From: Siphonodentalium dalli
Lineage: Eukaryota > Mollusca > Scaphopoda > Gadilida > Siphonodentaliidae
DNA length: 64,000 bases
Assembly: GCA_032622095.1 (NCBI GenBank)
Contig: CP136066.1
Location: forward strand, 106,597,319-106,661,318
Direction of reading: 5' to 3'
The notes under the pieces are model-generated. The model saw only the letters and a list, made by a program, of their open reading frames with translations. It made no database searches and was not told the origin of the DNA. The position numbers and the translations under genes were made by a program. Shown here one piece after another: positions 34,729 through 45,990 of this stretch; the first letter of the stretch is position 1, and each line of letters starts with the position of its first letter.

Positions 34729-35227
34729 CGCCCATCGGGCAACGTTGACGCCTACATGGGCAACTTCGACGCCTACATGGACAACCTCGACGCCTACATG
34801 GGCAACCTCGACGCCTACATGGTCAACCTCGACGCCTACATGGGCAACCTCGACGCCTACATGGACAACTTCGACGCCTACATGGGCAACCTCGACGCCC
34901 ATTAGGCGATTTCGACGCCCATTAGGCGATTTCGACGCCCATCGGACAACTTCGACGCCTTTTACCGGACAACTTCGACGCCTATCGGGCACTTCGACGC
35001 CCATCGGGCAACTTCGACGCCTTTTACCGGGCAACTTCGACGCCTATCGGGCACTTCGACGCCTATCGGGCAATTTCGACGCCCATCGGGCAACTTCGAC
35101 GCCTTTTACCGGGCAACTTCGACGCCTATCGGGCACTTCGACGCCCATCGGGCAACTTCGACGCCCACATGGGTAACTTTGACGCCAATCGGGCAACTTC
35201 AACGCCCACATGGGCAACTTCGACGGG
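34727..35227. repeat. Minisatellite with TTCGACGCC core
   Basis: About two dozen units of 15-24 bp. The first third is regular 21-bp units TTCGACGCCTACATGGGCAA; later units use CCATCGGGCAA or TTTTACCGGGCAA. Because the main unit is a multiple of three, long repeat-only frames appear on both strands (34582-35034 minus, 34745-35176 plus). I treat these as non-genic. Decaying units and TTGACGTC variants follow to about 35280. Confidence 0.9.
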
Positions 35228-35509
35228 TGTTATTGACGTCCCACAGGTACTATTGACGTCTCACAGACAGTTTGACACCCGCCGAGCAATTTTCATGCGA
35301 AGACAATTTCGTCCCAGAAACAATGACATTACCCGTATTTTGCGATTAGATGACATATCATAATTTATATATTTTGATATGCGACGATATCCACGGTATT
35401 TTTAAAACCGTTAAGCATAAATTTTTGTAATGTACAGTTCTTAAGTTAGACTTAACAAGGCAACATATTCAACAATACTATCAGTGTACACAATTATACC
35501 GACAATTAA

Positions 35510-35908
35510 TTGTCACGTATAGCAATTCAAACTGTAATTATTGGACATTTATGCTTGTTTAATACTACTATCCGACTCGAAATTCCAGTTCCGAAACAAC
35601 TTGTAGCCAACCTACATGTACAACATTACTTCAACAACTCGAAAGTTTTATATGGAAAATTTGTAATTGGAAAATTAACTTTGAATCTTGAGGTACATGT
35701 ACATTGTAACATTCGTACTTCTATAATAGCAAACTGTTACCCTTGTAACAGTCGTACTTCTATAACAGAAACACTACTACCTTGTTATGTAATTCGGAGC
35801 ATCAATATAGATATCAATATACATGTATATATAGATATATATACAATTGCAAAAGAAGTGAATGCCTCACATTGCTCTCAACTGGATCACGTTACTGACC
35901 GCAATTAA
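35510..35908 (+). other. Unassigned 132-codon open frame
   Basis: The longest frame in the window outside obvious repeats. Starts ATGTCACGTATAGC-type (TTG/GTC context uncertain), ends TAA at 35906-35908. No signal peptide, membrane segment or domain is evident, and runs such as NIDINIHVYIDIYT reflect AT-rich low-complexity DNA. The stop overlaps the start of a U-like element. I consider it probably spurious. Confidence 0.15.
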
Positions 35909-36090
35909 AGATACATACTCTAAATTATTTTTTAACGCTCCTAAATTTATATAATATCGTTCACAGTGGTTAACCGTATGTGTTGGCATTAAATCATACC
36001 TGACAAAATTGATGACAACCAAACCATCTTTTGTAGAAATATTGTTAGAATCTGATGATACGCGACCACCGAATCGAATCGTCCCCTTCC
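35906..36090 (+). mobile_element. Degraded element U
   Basis: Starts TTAAAGATACATACTC followed by TTTAACGCTCCTAAATTTA, like the U left end. It finishes with AATATTGTTAGAATCTGATG and GAATCGAATCGTCCCC, like the U right end. The middle does not align. Confidence 0.45.
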
Positions 36091-36990
36091 AGTGCATTTT
36101 TAGCATAAATATGGACTTTATCCTGTATAACATAAACAGTTTTTCTTTATCAGCTTACAGCTGAATCTGTATTAACTATTCAATCAAATAGAATCACTTG
36201 ACCAATTGGAACATGAATTCAGGTTTAGTGATGGTGTATTCCCAAGACATGCATTTACATTGATGTAGATCAGTTCTTGGTAATATATTCAACGTACACA
36301 TATATATCCTATCACATAAGTATGACGTTGATAAACAACATTGCTTTAATAAATAGTATGTTCCGCCGTTGTATCATATTTTGTTTCGTTCGAAGTCTAT
36401 AATGCCAAATAATAGGAGTAGATGATAATTTGTTCTCTCAGTTTACTGATATTAAGTTCTGACTTTTACAAATTGTAACTCGATTATCTCTACATTCTTA
36501 CATAAACCTGTTGAATTCTACCACACAAAACATAGATACCAGGGTTTTAAAATCATCCTTTTAATGTGTGAAACATCGCATTGAATATTTAATTTTTTTA
36601 TGAAATATATTGACAATCAGTCTGTGTGTGTAACGCTTACAGTATAAGTATCTATTTATAGTGTACCCTTCCCCAATTGGTATTATAATGACTCTTGTCA
36701 ATTAGATTGGATCATTCATTGTGCATCAAATTACGTAGAGTACTTTCTGGTAAAGGATTGAAATATATTTGCTGTTGTGGAAGTACATATTTATACTGAT
36801 ATATATTGAATCATGTATGACTGTTGAATTATCATATAATTTAATACTGATGTCTCCTCGAATTGTCCCTTTTAGGAGATAGTGTGAACCGCATCTCCTC
36901 CCAGAGTGATCAGAGGCCCAGATGACTCCTCTGACCTTTGGGCCCCTCTCCAAGAATGCATCATTATGAATTTCTGGTGGCCGTTGGCTT
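36091..36990. other. No gene seen
   Basis: 36700-36990 is less AT-rich (GGGCCCCTCTCCAAGAATGC) and not repeated elsewhere. I cannot identify an exon in it. Confidence 0.4.
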
Positions 36991-37810
36991 GGCAGAAGTT
37001 GGAGAATTCATAATCATTTCATGTGTAAAAGGTAGAGTGCAAACATGAGGAGGAGAGAAAAGTGAGAGTAAGGTTTCATTATTGTTCACATGTTTAATGT
37101 ATGTTTGTTGGGAGATCAGATCTCAATAAATAATATTATGGCCATTCCGTCTTAGTCATAATTTCCAAATGGAGTGGTTCTAATTAATAGTGAAGGGCAT
37201 AGTAATTGGGCAATTTTGTTATCAAAATGTGTAATTTCTAAACCGGAAATATTTACTCTATAGACTATATATTACTCCGACGATACCGGTACACTTATGT
37301 TACACGAACTATAGTGACCTTTGAACTTCCCATGATTCTCTTGGATTTCCCATAATTCTAATATCGGGTATAAAACACTTTTCGCGCCGAAAATATTCAC
37401 TCGATTTCGAATTTTTCGACATGGCACTTCGATTAAGTTTTCCCACCCACCCTATTCCCCTTTTTTCTAATTTAGATAAGTTTTAGATGATTGTTCACGG
37501 TAATTCGCTTACCGCTAGAATAATGTTTATTTCTTGAGATTTTGTCTTGTTCTGATTACATAATATTAATAATATGTGTTATATATTTATGTGGGCAGAA
37601 GTTGGAGAATTCATAATCATTTCATGTGTAAAAGGTAGAGTGCAAACATGAGGAGGAGAGAAAAGTGAGAGTAAGGTTTCATTATTGTTCACATGTTTAA
37701 TGTATGTTTGTTGGGAGATCAGATCTCAATAAATAATATTATGGCCATTCCGTCTTAGTCATAATTTCCAAATGGAGTGGTTCTAATTAATAGTGAAGGG
37801 CATAGTAATT
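36991..37810 (+). repeat. 217-bp direct duplication bracketing a 386-bp segment
   Basis: 36991-37207 and 37594-37810 appear identical base for base, from GGCAGAAGTTGGAGAATTC to GGGCATAGTAATT. The intervening segment 37208-37593 carries repeat B copy 2 and a pyrimidine-rich stretch. No LTR hallmarks (no TG...CA ends, primer-binding site or polypurine tract) are seen. Confidence 0.9.
37205..37420 (+). repeat. Repeat B, copy 2
   Basis: Matches 34515-34728. Instead of an array, it continues TTCGACATGGCACTTCGATT, equivalent to a single minisatellite unit, then unrelated sequence. Confidence 0.9.
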
Positions 37811-38460
37811 CACATTTTCTGCTAAAAAATTAAACAGGTATCTAAGGTGTATCATACTTATTTCTTGCAACCATCAGAACAGGCTTTTATGGCTACACAT
37901 AAAATCATTAAAAAAAAGTAAATACCCCCAGGTCTCACTTCTGACCTAGATCATGCCATGAATCTCTACTCTGGCTAATGCCCGTAAAGATCATATTCCA
38001 CCAGTACAAAACCAGGATTAGGTGTAATAAATGAAGATTTGTTAATACATGTACATTCAGAGCTAGATGAACTTCTATTTAATGCCTACATGTACATGTA
38101 TGTATGTATGTATGTATACATCAGAATAGCCTTGAAATGTGTACATTTATATAATGTCTATTATAAAGTTTTAGGGCACAGACACAATTCTTTAAAATTA
38201 GCCTTAATATGTTAATAAAGAGTCCCGCTTGCATGCTGAATGCATTTGGTGGGAATTTGTGTCGGTGGATGTTATTCATCCATCTGGAATTCTAATTTAC
38301 TGCAGAAGCTCTTTGCATATGAGACACCATCTCATATATACTGCTATGTGCAATTGTGTCTGTTCGTTTATATGCAGTTTATACAGGGACATGTTGAGAT
38401 GGGATTGGAGGGGGTGGTGGTTCTGTCCAACTTGTATTTAGTGTGAAATTTGTCATTTTT
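37811..38460. other. W end fragment and DNA without a gene
   Basis: 37945-38035 matches the left end of element W (ATGCCATGAATCTCTACTC, GTAAAGATCATATTCCACCA) and is then truncated. TACATGTATGTATGTATGTA low-complexity sequence lies at 38090-38118. No exon is recognised. Confidence 0.5.
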
Positions 38461-38462
38461 AT

Positions 38463-39258
38463 ATGCCTGTTGGAAAAACGGCCGTATTACATGTATGTGA
38501 TTGGTCTGTCCATCCGTCTGTCCATCCATCCTTTAGCAGTTTTGATTTCTGAATGATAACTTTAGTTTTGGTTATTTTATCGGAACTCAATTTGGTATGT
38601 GAGTTTAAAAAAATACAGGGCAAATTCGAATTTGGGTTTGGCCGAATGATTTTTACGGGAGTTATGGGCCTTTTTCGACTTGGAAAACTAATTTTACGTC
38701 ATTATTTTGGTTTCCGGATGATAACTTGAGTTTAGAATATTTGATCACACCTAAACTTGGTATGTGGCTCAGTCATACCAAAATACAGGTCAAGTTCGAA
38801 TTTGGGTTCGGCCCGATGAAGTTTGCAGAAGTTATGGGCCTTTTGACTTGGAAAATTAATTTTACTTAATTATTTGGTTTCCGGATGATAACTTGAGTTT
38901 GGATTATTTGATCACAACTAAACTTGGTATTTGGCTCAGTCATACTAAAATACAGGCCAAGTTCGAATTTGGGTGAGTCCCGATGATTTTTGCCGGAGTT
39001 ATGCACCTTTTTCAACTTGGAAAATTCAATTTTTATAAGTTTCCGGATGATAACTTTAGTTTGGTTTATTTTATTGGAACCAAATTTGGTATGTGAGTTT
39101 TCCAGACCAAAATACTGAAGGTCAACTTTGTACAAATATTTTTTACTGACTTACGGCTCTTTTCGAATTAGAATTTTCAATATTTGAGGTTACTACAATT
39201 TAGTGTGACTGCCATTGTTTGTTTGTGTACAGTTCATAAAAGCACAAGCTCTTGTTAA
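38463..39258 (+). repeat. TCCGTC-class repeat with ~150-bp tandem units
   Basis: Head hairpin-like CCTGTTGGAAAAACGGCCG, then GTCCATCCGTCTGTCCATCC. Four units follow that share TTCCGGATGATAACTTGAGT, AACTTGGTATGTGGCTC and GTTATGGGCCTTTT. The end is CACAAGCTCTTGTTAAG. Frames across it are by-products. Confidence 0.7.
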
Positions 39259-40768
39259 GTTTGAGATCAAAAGTAAAATATTTTCCTATCTTTGATAAAC
39301 TTTTTGAACTGTAATGGGCCTATGGCTATTAGTTGGAAACTTTCCAATACACTGATGCTCATCTATTTTTTTTAGTTAGTGTTTCTGCAACTGTGTACTG
39401 AGAAAGAAGTTAGTATGCACCTTCAGTTGGAATTATTGATTAAAATCTATCACACCCGGTCAATATGTGGAAATATAATCTACCAAACTTTCATGATTTC
39501 CTTAAAATAACAATATTTTAAAGTTATAAATCTAACTCACTGAAAGTGTTAAATAAATTTGCTTTGGGACGGGTTGTCGCTGGGGCTGGTCACGGAGCCA
39601 ATTTTTTACCTCTTCTAATGTACTGTGAAATCAATTCAATACGACTGGTGCTCATAACTAGACTAATCATTTAGCTTAAGTTTCCTTCAACATTACTCTG
39701 GGAGCCATTTATATAGCACCCTGCCGTATTTATATTAACCATACTGATATTACTGTAGAACTGTAGGTGAACTTTCTCCAGCCATAATGTAGAGCTAATG
39801 CAGGTGAAATTTCTCGTAATTTCTGCCATACCTCTGTACTAAGCAAGAAGATATTCAGCTATCAATGTCAGATTGTTAACAAATTACACATTCTCTCAGA
39901 GTAGATACTCAATAATTGCTTGCATTTTAATGGTCTACACACAGGAGCACGTGGCAGACTCTAAAACAGCCTTGCATTATCCCTCTGATTAATAAGTTAC
40001 CATGCATTTTGCATGCTAGCTGCAGGTTCACTATTAGATTTCCAAACATTATGGCCACCACTGCAGAGGCATGGTGAACATGCAGTGTTTCATATGGATT
40101 TTATTGCTTGCAGGCAACAGCAATTTGTTTCGATCATGTAAGTTGTCAGTCCACATTTGTGCATGGTTGATGTGTAAATCTTGTCTATCATGTTGTATTG
40201 TCAAGATTATTGCATTCCGCTGAGTGAAGTTCATATGGCGAGAAATACCTGTTGTAGAACAATCTAAATGTACTATAGAATGCTGTATACAGTTTGACTC
40301 AAAAGAAGTGTCTCTCTTATGTAATAGTTTGTAACAATATGTTTTGTTACCCTCCTCCCTATTTTACCCACTTCTGATTGGCCCAAGTCCTGTCACATGT
40401 TGGGCGACAAATCACACTGTCTCCCGGCCACTGATCAGAGTGATATTGTTTTTGTCGCCTGGCTATTGTTATCAGGCAAGAATTATCTCCCAAGTACAGT
40501 ACTTAACTCAGCTATTTCACATACATAACGGGTTCGCAAAAAGCACTAGTTGTGGTGTTGGCTAATTTGCATATATTTAGTTAACACTAATATTCAAATC
40601 TTTTTACTTTTAATACTGAAAAGTGTTATTCTATACTTTTTTCCATTGTTTTTTCAAATGTGTGGGTATTTCAATACAATTCGATATTGAACGAGTCAAT
40701 GGCTTGAGGTAGGTTAGTTATCAATTCTTGAGTGTATACACCTTAATAGTTACCTTTGACGTGCATGA
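39259..40768. other. No gene seen
   Basis: No shared repeat. A frame at 40344-40565 has no recognised motif. Confidence 0.4.
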
Positions 40769-41038
40769 TGTTGTCTATATGCTTATCCGTTATACCAGAA
40801 TTCTTTGGGGTGTTTGCATTGTTATTATTGCAACATATATGTATTATTGTGGGCACTCCTGTGCGTTGTGGTGACCCTGTGGATAGAGGCTCGCCGGCAG
40901 GAAATCAGCTTTCACCATCGCTCCTGGTTATATGTAAATTTCACTCAAACAGACAAGCGAGTGGGGGTGGCTTTAACGCCATGTGAGAGGGAGATAATTC
41001 GTTTATATGTACACCGATTCAGATATTTACCACTGTGA
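40769..41038 (+). other. Weak candidate terminal exon
   Basis: An open stretch of about 90 codons encodes a hydrophobic segment YVLLWALLCVVVTLWIEARR followed by a polar tail, ending at TGA 41036-41038. A plausible acceptor (TTATACCAG, ending 40798) precedes it and an AATAAA lies at about 41135. No homologue is recognised and no upstream exon was found. The same bases are open in a second frame, which argues against constraint. Confidence 0.15.
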
Positions 41039-41558
41039 AACCTGTGCAACTGCGATTATGCGCTCAATCTGTACACCATCTGAAGAAATCTATGCTATCT
41101 GGAGACCACATCAAGCATATTATATATTTTAAACAATAAAAATGTCAAAAAGATGACTTTAATCATATTTTTCGAAGGGGAAAGACCATTTTGTTTTATA
41201 TTAAATTTTCTATGCATTTATTTCATATCGTTTTGATGTTTTTGATGGATACCTACAATTATTTTGTTGATTTTTCAATAACAAAATATTATTTGTATTT
41301 AAACAACATTTAGGTCTAGTTTATATATCATATTTGCTTTTCAACAATTTTTCATCAGAATGAAGCAAAAAAAACGATGTTAAATTATATCTTTTATGTT
41401 TTGTTGTTGTAACTAGAGATATGGAACCATGAATACATCTTCAACATGCATGTAATTCAACATAACAAGAACTCATAAGAATTGAAGTGTGTTGTTTCTT
41501 CAATCAAGATTGTCAATGGTTAGTCAGTGGTAAATGTACAAAAGAATGTTAATAATCT
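41039..41558. other. No gene seen
   Basis: Very AT-rich DNA. Confidence 0.4.
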
Positions 41559-42396
41559 CAGGTATGCAGTAATTACCGATAGGCTATCAACACATGCATT
41601 CACAATAAATAGGTCAAAGTCTGCCAAAATAATTATCCAAATGTGTAATAACTTTATACTCAGCAGTGTAAGACCACTAGGGGTTCAAAGAGATAATCCC
41701 TGGGGTGAAGCTACAGTAATGTCAAAAATAATCGACTCCTTAACCACAGCAGAATTATGGGTAACTTTTAAGGATTTAGTCAGAAATATAGCTTGTTGCC
41801 ATTCATCGGAAAACTCTCACTGAGAGCTTTCCGATGAATGGCAACAAGCTATATTTCCGACTAAATCCTTAATAATTATCCATAATTCTGCTGTGGTTAA
41901 GGAGTCGATTATTTAGGGCATTACTGTAGATGGCCATGGAGTACTGCACAGCCTGCAGTGTTCAATGAAGAAAATGTAAATTTTAATACGATCAAATCTC
42001 TATGAAATGCCTCCCTCCCCCAACTTCAGTAAAAGAATTATTGTTGTTTTGAGACAAAAAGTCGCATATTTTTTTTTACTTTCGGTCAAATTTTTGGTCT
42101 GTTGCAAAATTTCCAATCTTTTTGGGTGTAGAGGCAAAGAGGGTGTGGGAGCAGCCCTAATCATATCTCAGGTATGCAATAATTACCCATAGCCTATCAA
42201 CAAATGCATTCACAATAAATAGGTCAGAAGTCTGTGGAAATAATGATCCAATATGCCTAATAGCCTTAGACTCGGCAGTGAAAGACTAAACAGTCATGTA
42301 GAGCTGCACAGCTTGCAGTGCGCAACTGACAAATGCTGTAAATGTGAATGGCATCAAATCTCCATGAAACACCCACTGCTTTCCACCCACCATGAT
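41559..42396 (+). repeat. Diverged tandem duplication interrupted by MITE P
   Basis: ATCTCAGGTATGCAGTAATTAC and the following ~130 bp recur at 42168 (ATCTCAGGTATGCAATAATTAC; both shown as cores of longer matches). CTGCACAGCCTGCAGTG at 41945 likewise recurs at 42306. Only the first unit carries the P element at 41714-41926. Confidence 0.7.
41714..41926. mobile_element. Palindromic MITE P, full copy
   Basis: TA-CAGTAATG at the left and CATTACTG-TA at the right, with arms of about 100 bp. The left arm lost part of the CCCTAA block (GTCAAAAATAATCGACT). Confidence 0.85.
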
Positions 42397-42425
42397 CACT
42401 TCTCCACCCTCCCTCACACCAGCCT

Positions 42426-42505
42426 GGTGGCTTAGTCGTTTAGGTGCCACAGCATATTAGGTCATCATAATCTTCCCAGTGATATCGGAGCTGGTTCAAA
42501 TGCCA
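42426..42505 (+). mobile_element. tRNA-derived SINE head
   Basis: TGGCTTAGTCGTTTAGGTGCC resembles a polymerase III A box with its D-arm, and GGTTCAAATGC at 42493-42503 a B box; the spacing of about 60 bp is right for a tRNA-like promoter. The 3' body is not recognised, and a P element starts at 42561. Confidence 0.5.
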
Positions 42506-42560
42506 GTGTTCCCACAGGGCTTTAAAAACCTGGGAATTGCCTTTAAAAATTTGACAAATA

Positions 42561-42670
42561 CAGTAATGCCCTAAATAATCGACTTCTTAACCACAGCATA
42601 ATTATGGGTAATTTTTCAGGATTTAGTCGGAAATATGGCTTGTTGCCATTCATCAATGGCAACAAGCCAT
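42561..42670. mobile_element. Palindromic MITE P, truncated
   Basis: Left arm complete from CAGTAATGCCCTAAATAATC to GCCATTCATC, then only a stub of the right arm (AATGGCAACAAGCCAT). Confidence 0.8.
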
Positions 42671-42772
42671 GCTCAAGGTCTGGAAAGTGCTTTAATTGCC
42701 ATATGGGATCTTTCCTAGCCTTGAATTTCAGCAATATCTGCACTGCTTGCTGGACTTATGTATAGTAATGCC

Positions 42773-42983
42773 TTAAGTAATCGACTCCTTTAAAATAACC
42801 ACAGCAGAATTATGGGTAATTTTTCAGAATTTAGTCGGAATATATGGCTTGTTGCCATTCATCGGAAAGCTCTCCCCGAGAGCTTTCTGATGAATGGCAA
42901 CAAGCCATATTTTCGACTAAATCCTGAAAAGTTACCCATAATTCTGCTGTGGTAAAGGAGTCGATTACTTATGGCATTTACTG
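42773..42983. mobile_element. Palindromic MITE P, full copy
   Basis: Arms pair throughout. The left end is TAGTAATGCCTTAAGTAATC, the right end GGCATTTACTG-TA. The loop is AAAGCTCTCCCCGAGAGCTTT (centre CTCCCCGAG). Confidence 0.85.
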
Positions 42984-43115
42984 TAATTGATTCTGATCAG
43001 CATATTACAATATTTAATTCAATGTCTTGAAAAAAAATGTGAAAATTGCTGAGAATTGTCCTTCAATGGTTTTGAATATTAGGATTGAGGGCCTTGAAAA
43101 ATCTGAAACATTTAT

Positions 43116-43482
43116 TATCCCCCGCCAAATTTAATATTAGCGGGGGATATAGTAATGGGTTCCGTCCGTCTCTCCGTCTCTCCGTCCGTCCCAAATTTGT
43201 AAGAGTCATAACTTGAACAAATGTCAACGGATTTAAAAGATTTTTGGTATATGAGTTCACATGACCTGTATCTAGAACGAGTTCGCAAACCAGGTCCGGG
43301 CAGATATTTTCAGCAGAGTTATTGGACTTTATTTTTTTTGTGTGCAAATGGACGACGTCACAGGGCTAATTTCCACGAATGTCAACGGATTTAAAAGATT
43401 TTTGGTATATTTGTTTCCATGACCAGTATTCTAAAATGAGTTCGCAAGCCAGGCTTTTTGACAAAATCCCGCCTCTTGTTTA
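43116..43482 (+). repeat. TCCGTC-class repeat with GC-rich head hairpin
   Basis: The head hairpin TATCCCCCGCC / GGCGGGGGATA-like (43116-43149) is followed by TCCGTCCGTCTCTCCGTC, two diverged units with ATGTCAACGGATTTAAAAG, and the tail CCGCCTCTTGTTTAG. The minus frame is a by-product. Confidence 0.7.
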
Positions 43483-43574
43483 GCACATATTGAGAACGCA
43501 AACATTATTGAGAATGCACTTCCCCAACTACACAATTCGGCGGGAGATACCGCCGTCTGTGACTGCTTGTTGTT

Positions 43575-44602
43575 ATTATACCCCCGCAACGAAGTTAGGG
43601 TATACTGGAATCAGCTTGTCCGTCGTACCGTCCGTTGTCCGTCCGTCTGTGAACACAAATTTGTCAGGAGATTTTCTCAGTCGTTTTTTGATCAATTTCC
43701 GTGAAACTTGGCACAGACATCAACCACCATGGGAACCTGTGCACCTGCGATTAAGACGTCTGTCAGACTTTTTTTGGTGGAGTTATCCCCCCTTTTTTTT
43801 TACTTCGAAAATTTTCGCAACATGTATAATTTTGTCCGAGCTTTTATTCCTACATTTTTAGGTCAATTTTTTTTTAACTTGGCACAGATATTTAGTACTA
43901 TGGGAACCTGTGCACCTGCGATTATGACGTCTGTCCAACATTTTTTGGTGGAGTTATCCCCCTTTTTCGACTTAGAAATATTTTTGCAACGTGCATAATT
44001 TTGTCCGAGCTTTTATTCCTACATTTTTAGGTCAATGTTTTTTAATCTTGGCACTGATATTTAGTACCATGGGAACCTGTGCACCTGCGATTATGATGTC
44101 TGCCTGACTTTTTTGTGAGGAATTATTCCCCTCTTTCGACTCAGAACATTTTCGCAACATGCATAATTTTGTCCGAGCTTTTATTCCTACATTTTTAGGT
44201 CAATGTTTTTTAATCTTGGCACTGATATTTAGTACCATGGGAACCTGTGCACCTGCGATTATGATGTCTGTCTGACTTTTTTGTGTGGAATATTATTCCC
44301 CTCTTTCGACTCAGAACATTTTCGCAACATGCATAATTTTGTCCGAGCTTTTATTCCTAGCAAATGTTGGATTTCTGTCCGTCCGCTCATATATCTCAAC
44401 CATGGGTTATTTTCATTTTCTGTTCAAGTTAAACCTCTTTCTTTATCTGAAAATGTTGGATTTCTGTCCATCGTCCATTAGAATTGTCAAGTAATTTGTT
44501 TGTTCATCACATTTTTTTCTCAATTTGGTTTCCGACCTGCCCATATTTAAATTTTCACCATGGGGTATCCAGCACCCATTGTGCAACCTCTTGTTTGCAA
44601 AT
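43575..44602 (+). repeat. TCCGTC-class repeat with ~170-bp tandem units
   Basis: Head TATACCCCCGCAACG...GGGTATA, then CCGTCCGTTGTCCGTCCGTC. Four to five units share TTTAATCTTGGCAC, ATGGGAACCTGTGCACCTG and TTTTGTCCGAGCTTTTATTC. The tail is TGCAACCTCTTGTTTGC. The 96-123 codon frames are by-products of the units. Confidence 0.75.
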
Positions 44603-44720
44603 TTTCCCAAATTGAATAATAGTACAGACCCAAATAATAATACAGGGTGAATTTTTTTCAGTTTTCCACAGAATAATTGTCAGATGGGATAATTATTATT
44701 AATTATGATAATCAGACCTA

Positions 44721-44937
44721 CAGTAATGCCCTAAATAATCGACTCTTTAACCACATCAGAATTATGGGTAATTTTTCAGGATTTAGTCGGAAATATGGCT
44801 TATTGCCATTCATCGGAAAGCTCCCATCGAGAGCTTTCCGATGAATGGCAACAAGCCATATTTCCGACTATTAAAATCCTGAAAAATTACCCATAATTCT
44901 GATGTGGTTAAAGAGTCGATTATTTAGGGCATTACTG
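44721..44937. mobile_element. Palindromic MITE P, full copy
   Basis: TA-CAGTAATGCCCTAAATAATC at the left and GATTATTTAGGGCATTACTG-TA at the right. The arms are almost perfectly complementary, with one TTAA-like insertion in the right arm. Confidence 0.9.
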
Positions 44938-45990
44938 TAATTGTCATCCTGTTATGTGTAAGAGAAAGATGATTTGTCCAATTTTTTGCAGAAAATTGCA
45001 TTTGAGGTGATCTGAGGGCAAATATTCATAATGGTAAAGAGAATTAAATAAACATGCAGACACATCATAAGGATCATACAGGGTAGATATTTTGCAGATA
45101 ATAAACAGACGTGTATGATTATTGGGATTCTGAGAGAAGGTGCTAACTGGAGGTCACTCAACTCTACATGCTGCAATGGAGTCATTTCCCATTTTGCACT
45201 GTCTTTTCTCTACCAATAAAGCTGGAAATGTTATGATATGCCAATGAGTTAAAACAGCAATAGACTGTTACAACCAACTGCTACAGATGCTCCATCTCCA
45301 ACTCATTTCATAAAATCTTATTTCCCAACATAACTCGTTGGAGATCCTCTATATTCGCTAACATTAACCAGGTAGTGGAAACCACGTAAATATAAGCCCA
45401 GGTGGTTTAGATATACAAATCTGATGATCGTAAATGAGAAGTTGCTACAAGAACTATTGTAAAGCTACAAATTCTTTAAGTAATCAAAGTTATAAATCTG
45501 CTTTTATTTCAGCATTGCATGGATAATTCACCTAGCATTTCTTAATTGAGTCTAATGAAGAATGAAAACTGTTATAGTGTAAGCTTGCCTGTTATGTATG
45601 CAGGAGAGAAGTTAATTATTTTGTTGGCTATTTACCCATGTCTGATAATGTTGGTTGGCACTGCCGAAAAATCGGGCTCATTTAACTCTGGTAATAAGTA
45701 AGAATGTGGTGATTTGGAACACTGCCTGTCTACCTTTAATCAATTAAGTAGATTCTCAATAGATCAGAGACGAAAAACAAAAGTTAAATAACGAGCGAAA
45801 TATAAGAATATACATTACTGATCCGAGACTTGGTTCAAGATCTCATACCTTTTCATATCAAACGAAATGAAAGGAATTTGCGTACCTATTGTAGGTTTGA
45901 ACTTATGAAGAATTTTGATGTTCCGACAGGTTCCGATGTGATTTCCACATTTTTCACTAATGAAGAGTACTTAGGTTCACACAAGACGCA
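44938..45990. other. No gene seen
   Basis: Unique DNA; the minus frame at 44952-45185 shows no known motif. Confidence 0.4.

Noticed and set aside
34582-35176. Long frames of 143-150 codons on both strands as genes
   Set aside because: They are produced by the 21-bp minisatellite and mirror each other; no non-repeat coding signal.
35510-35908. 132-codon frame as a protein-coding gene
   Set aside because: AT-rich composition with low-complexity Ile/Asn/His runs, no domain, and overlap with a transposon end.
36991-37810. LTR retrotransposon with 217-bp LTRs
   Set aside because: No TG...CA termini, primer-binding site, polypurine tract or target duplication; the interior is only 386 bp.
43490-44494. 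Frames of 66-123 codons as a gene family
   Set aside because: They restart in each ~170-bp unit of a TCCGTC-class repeat and share no domain.
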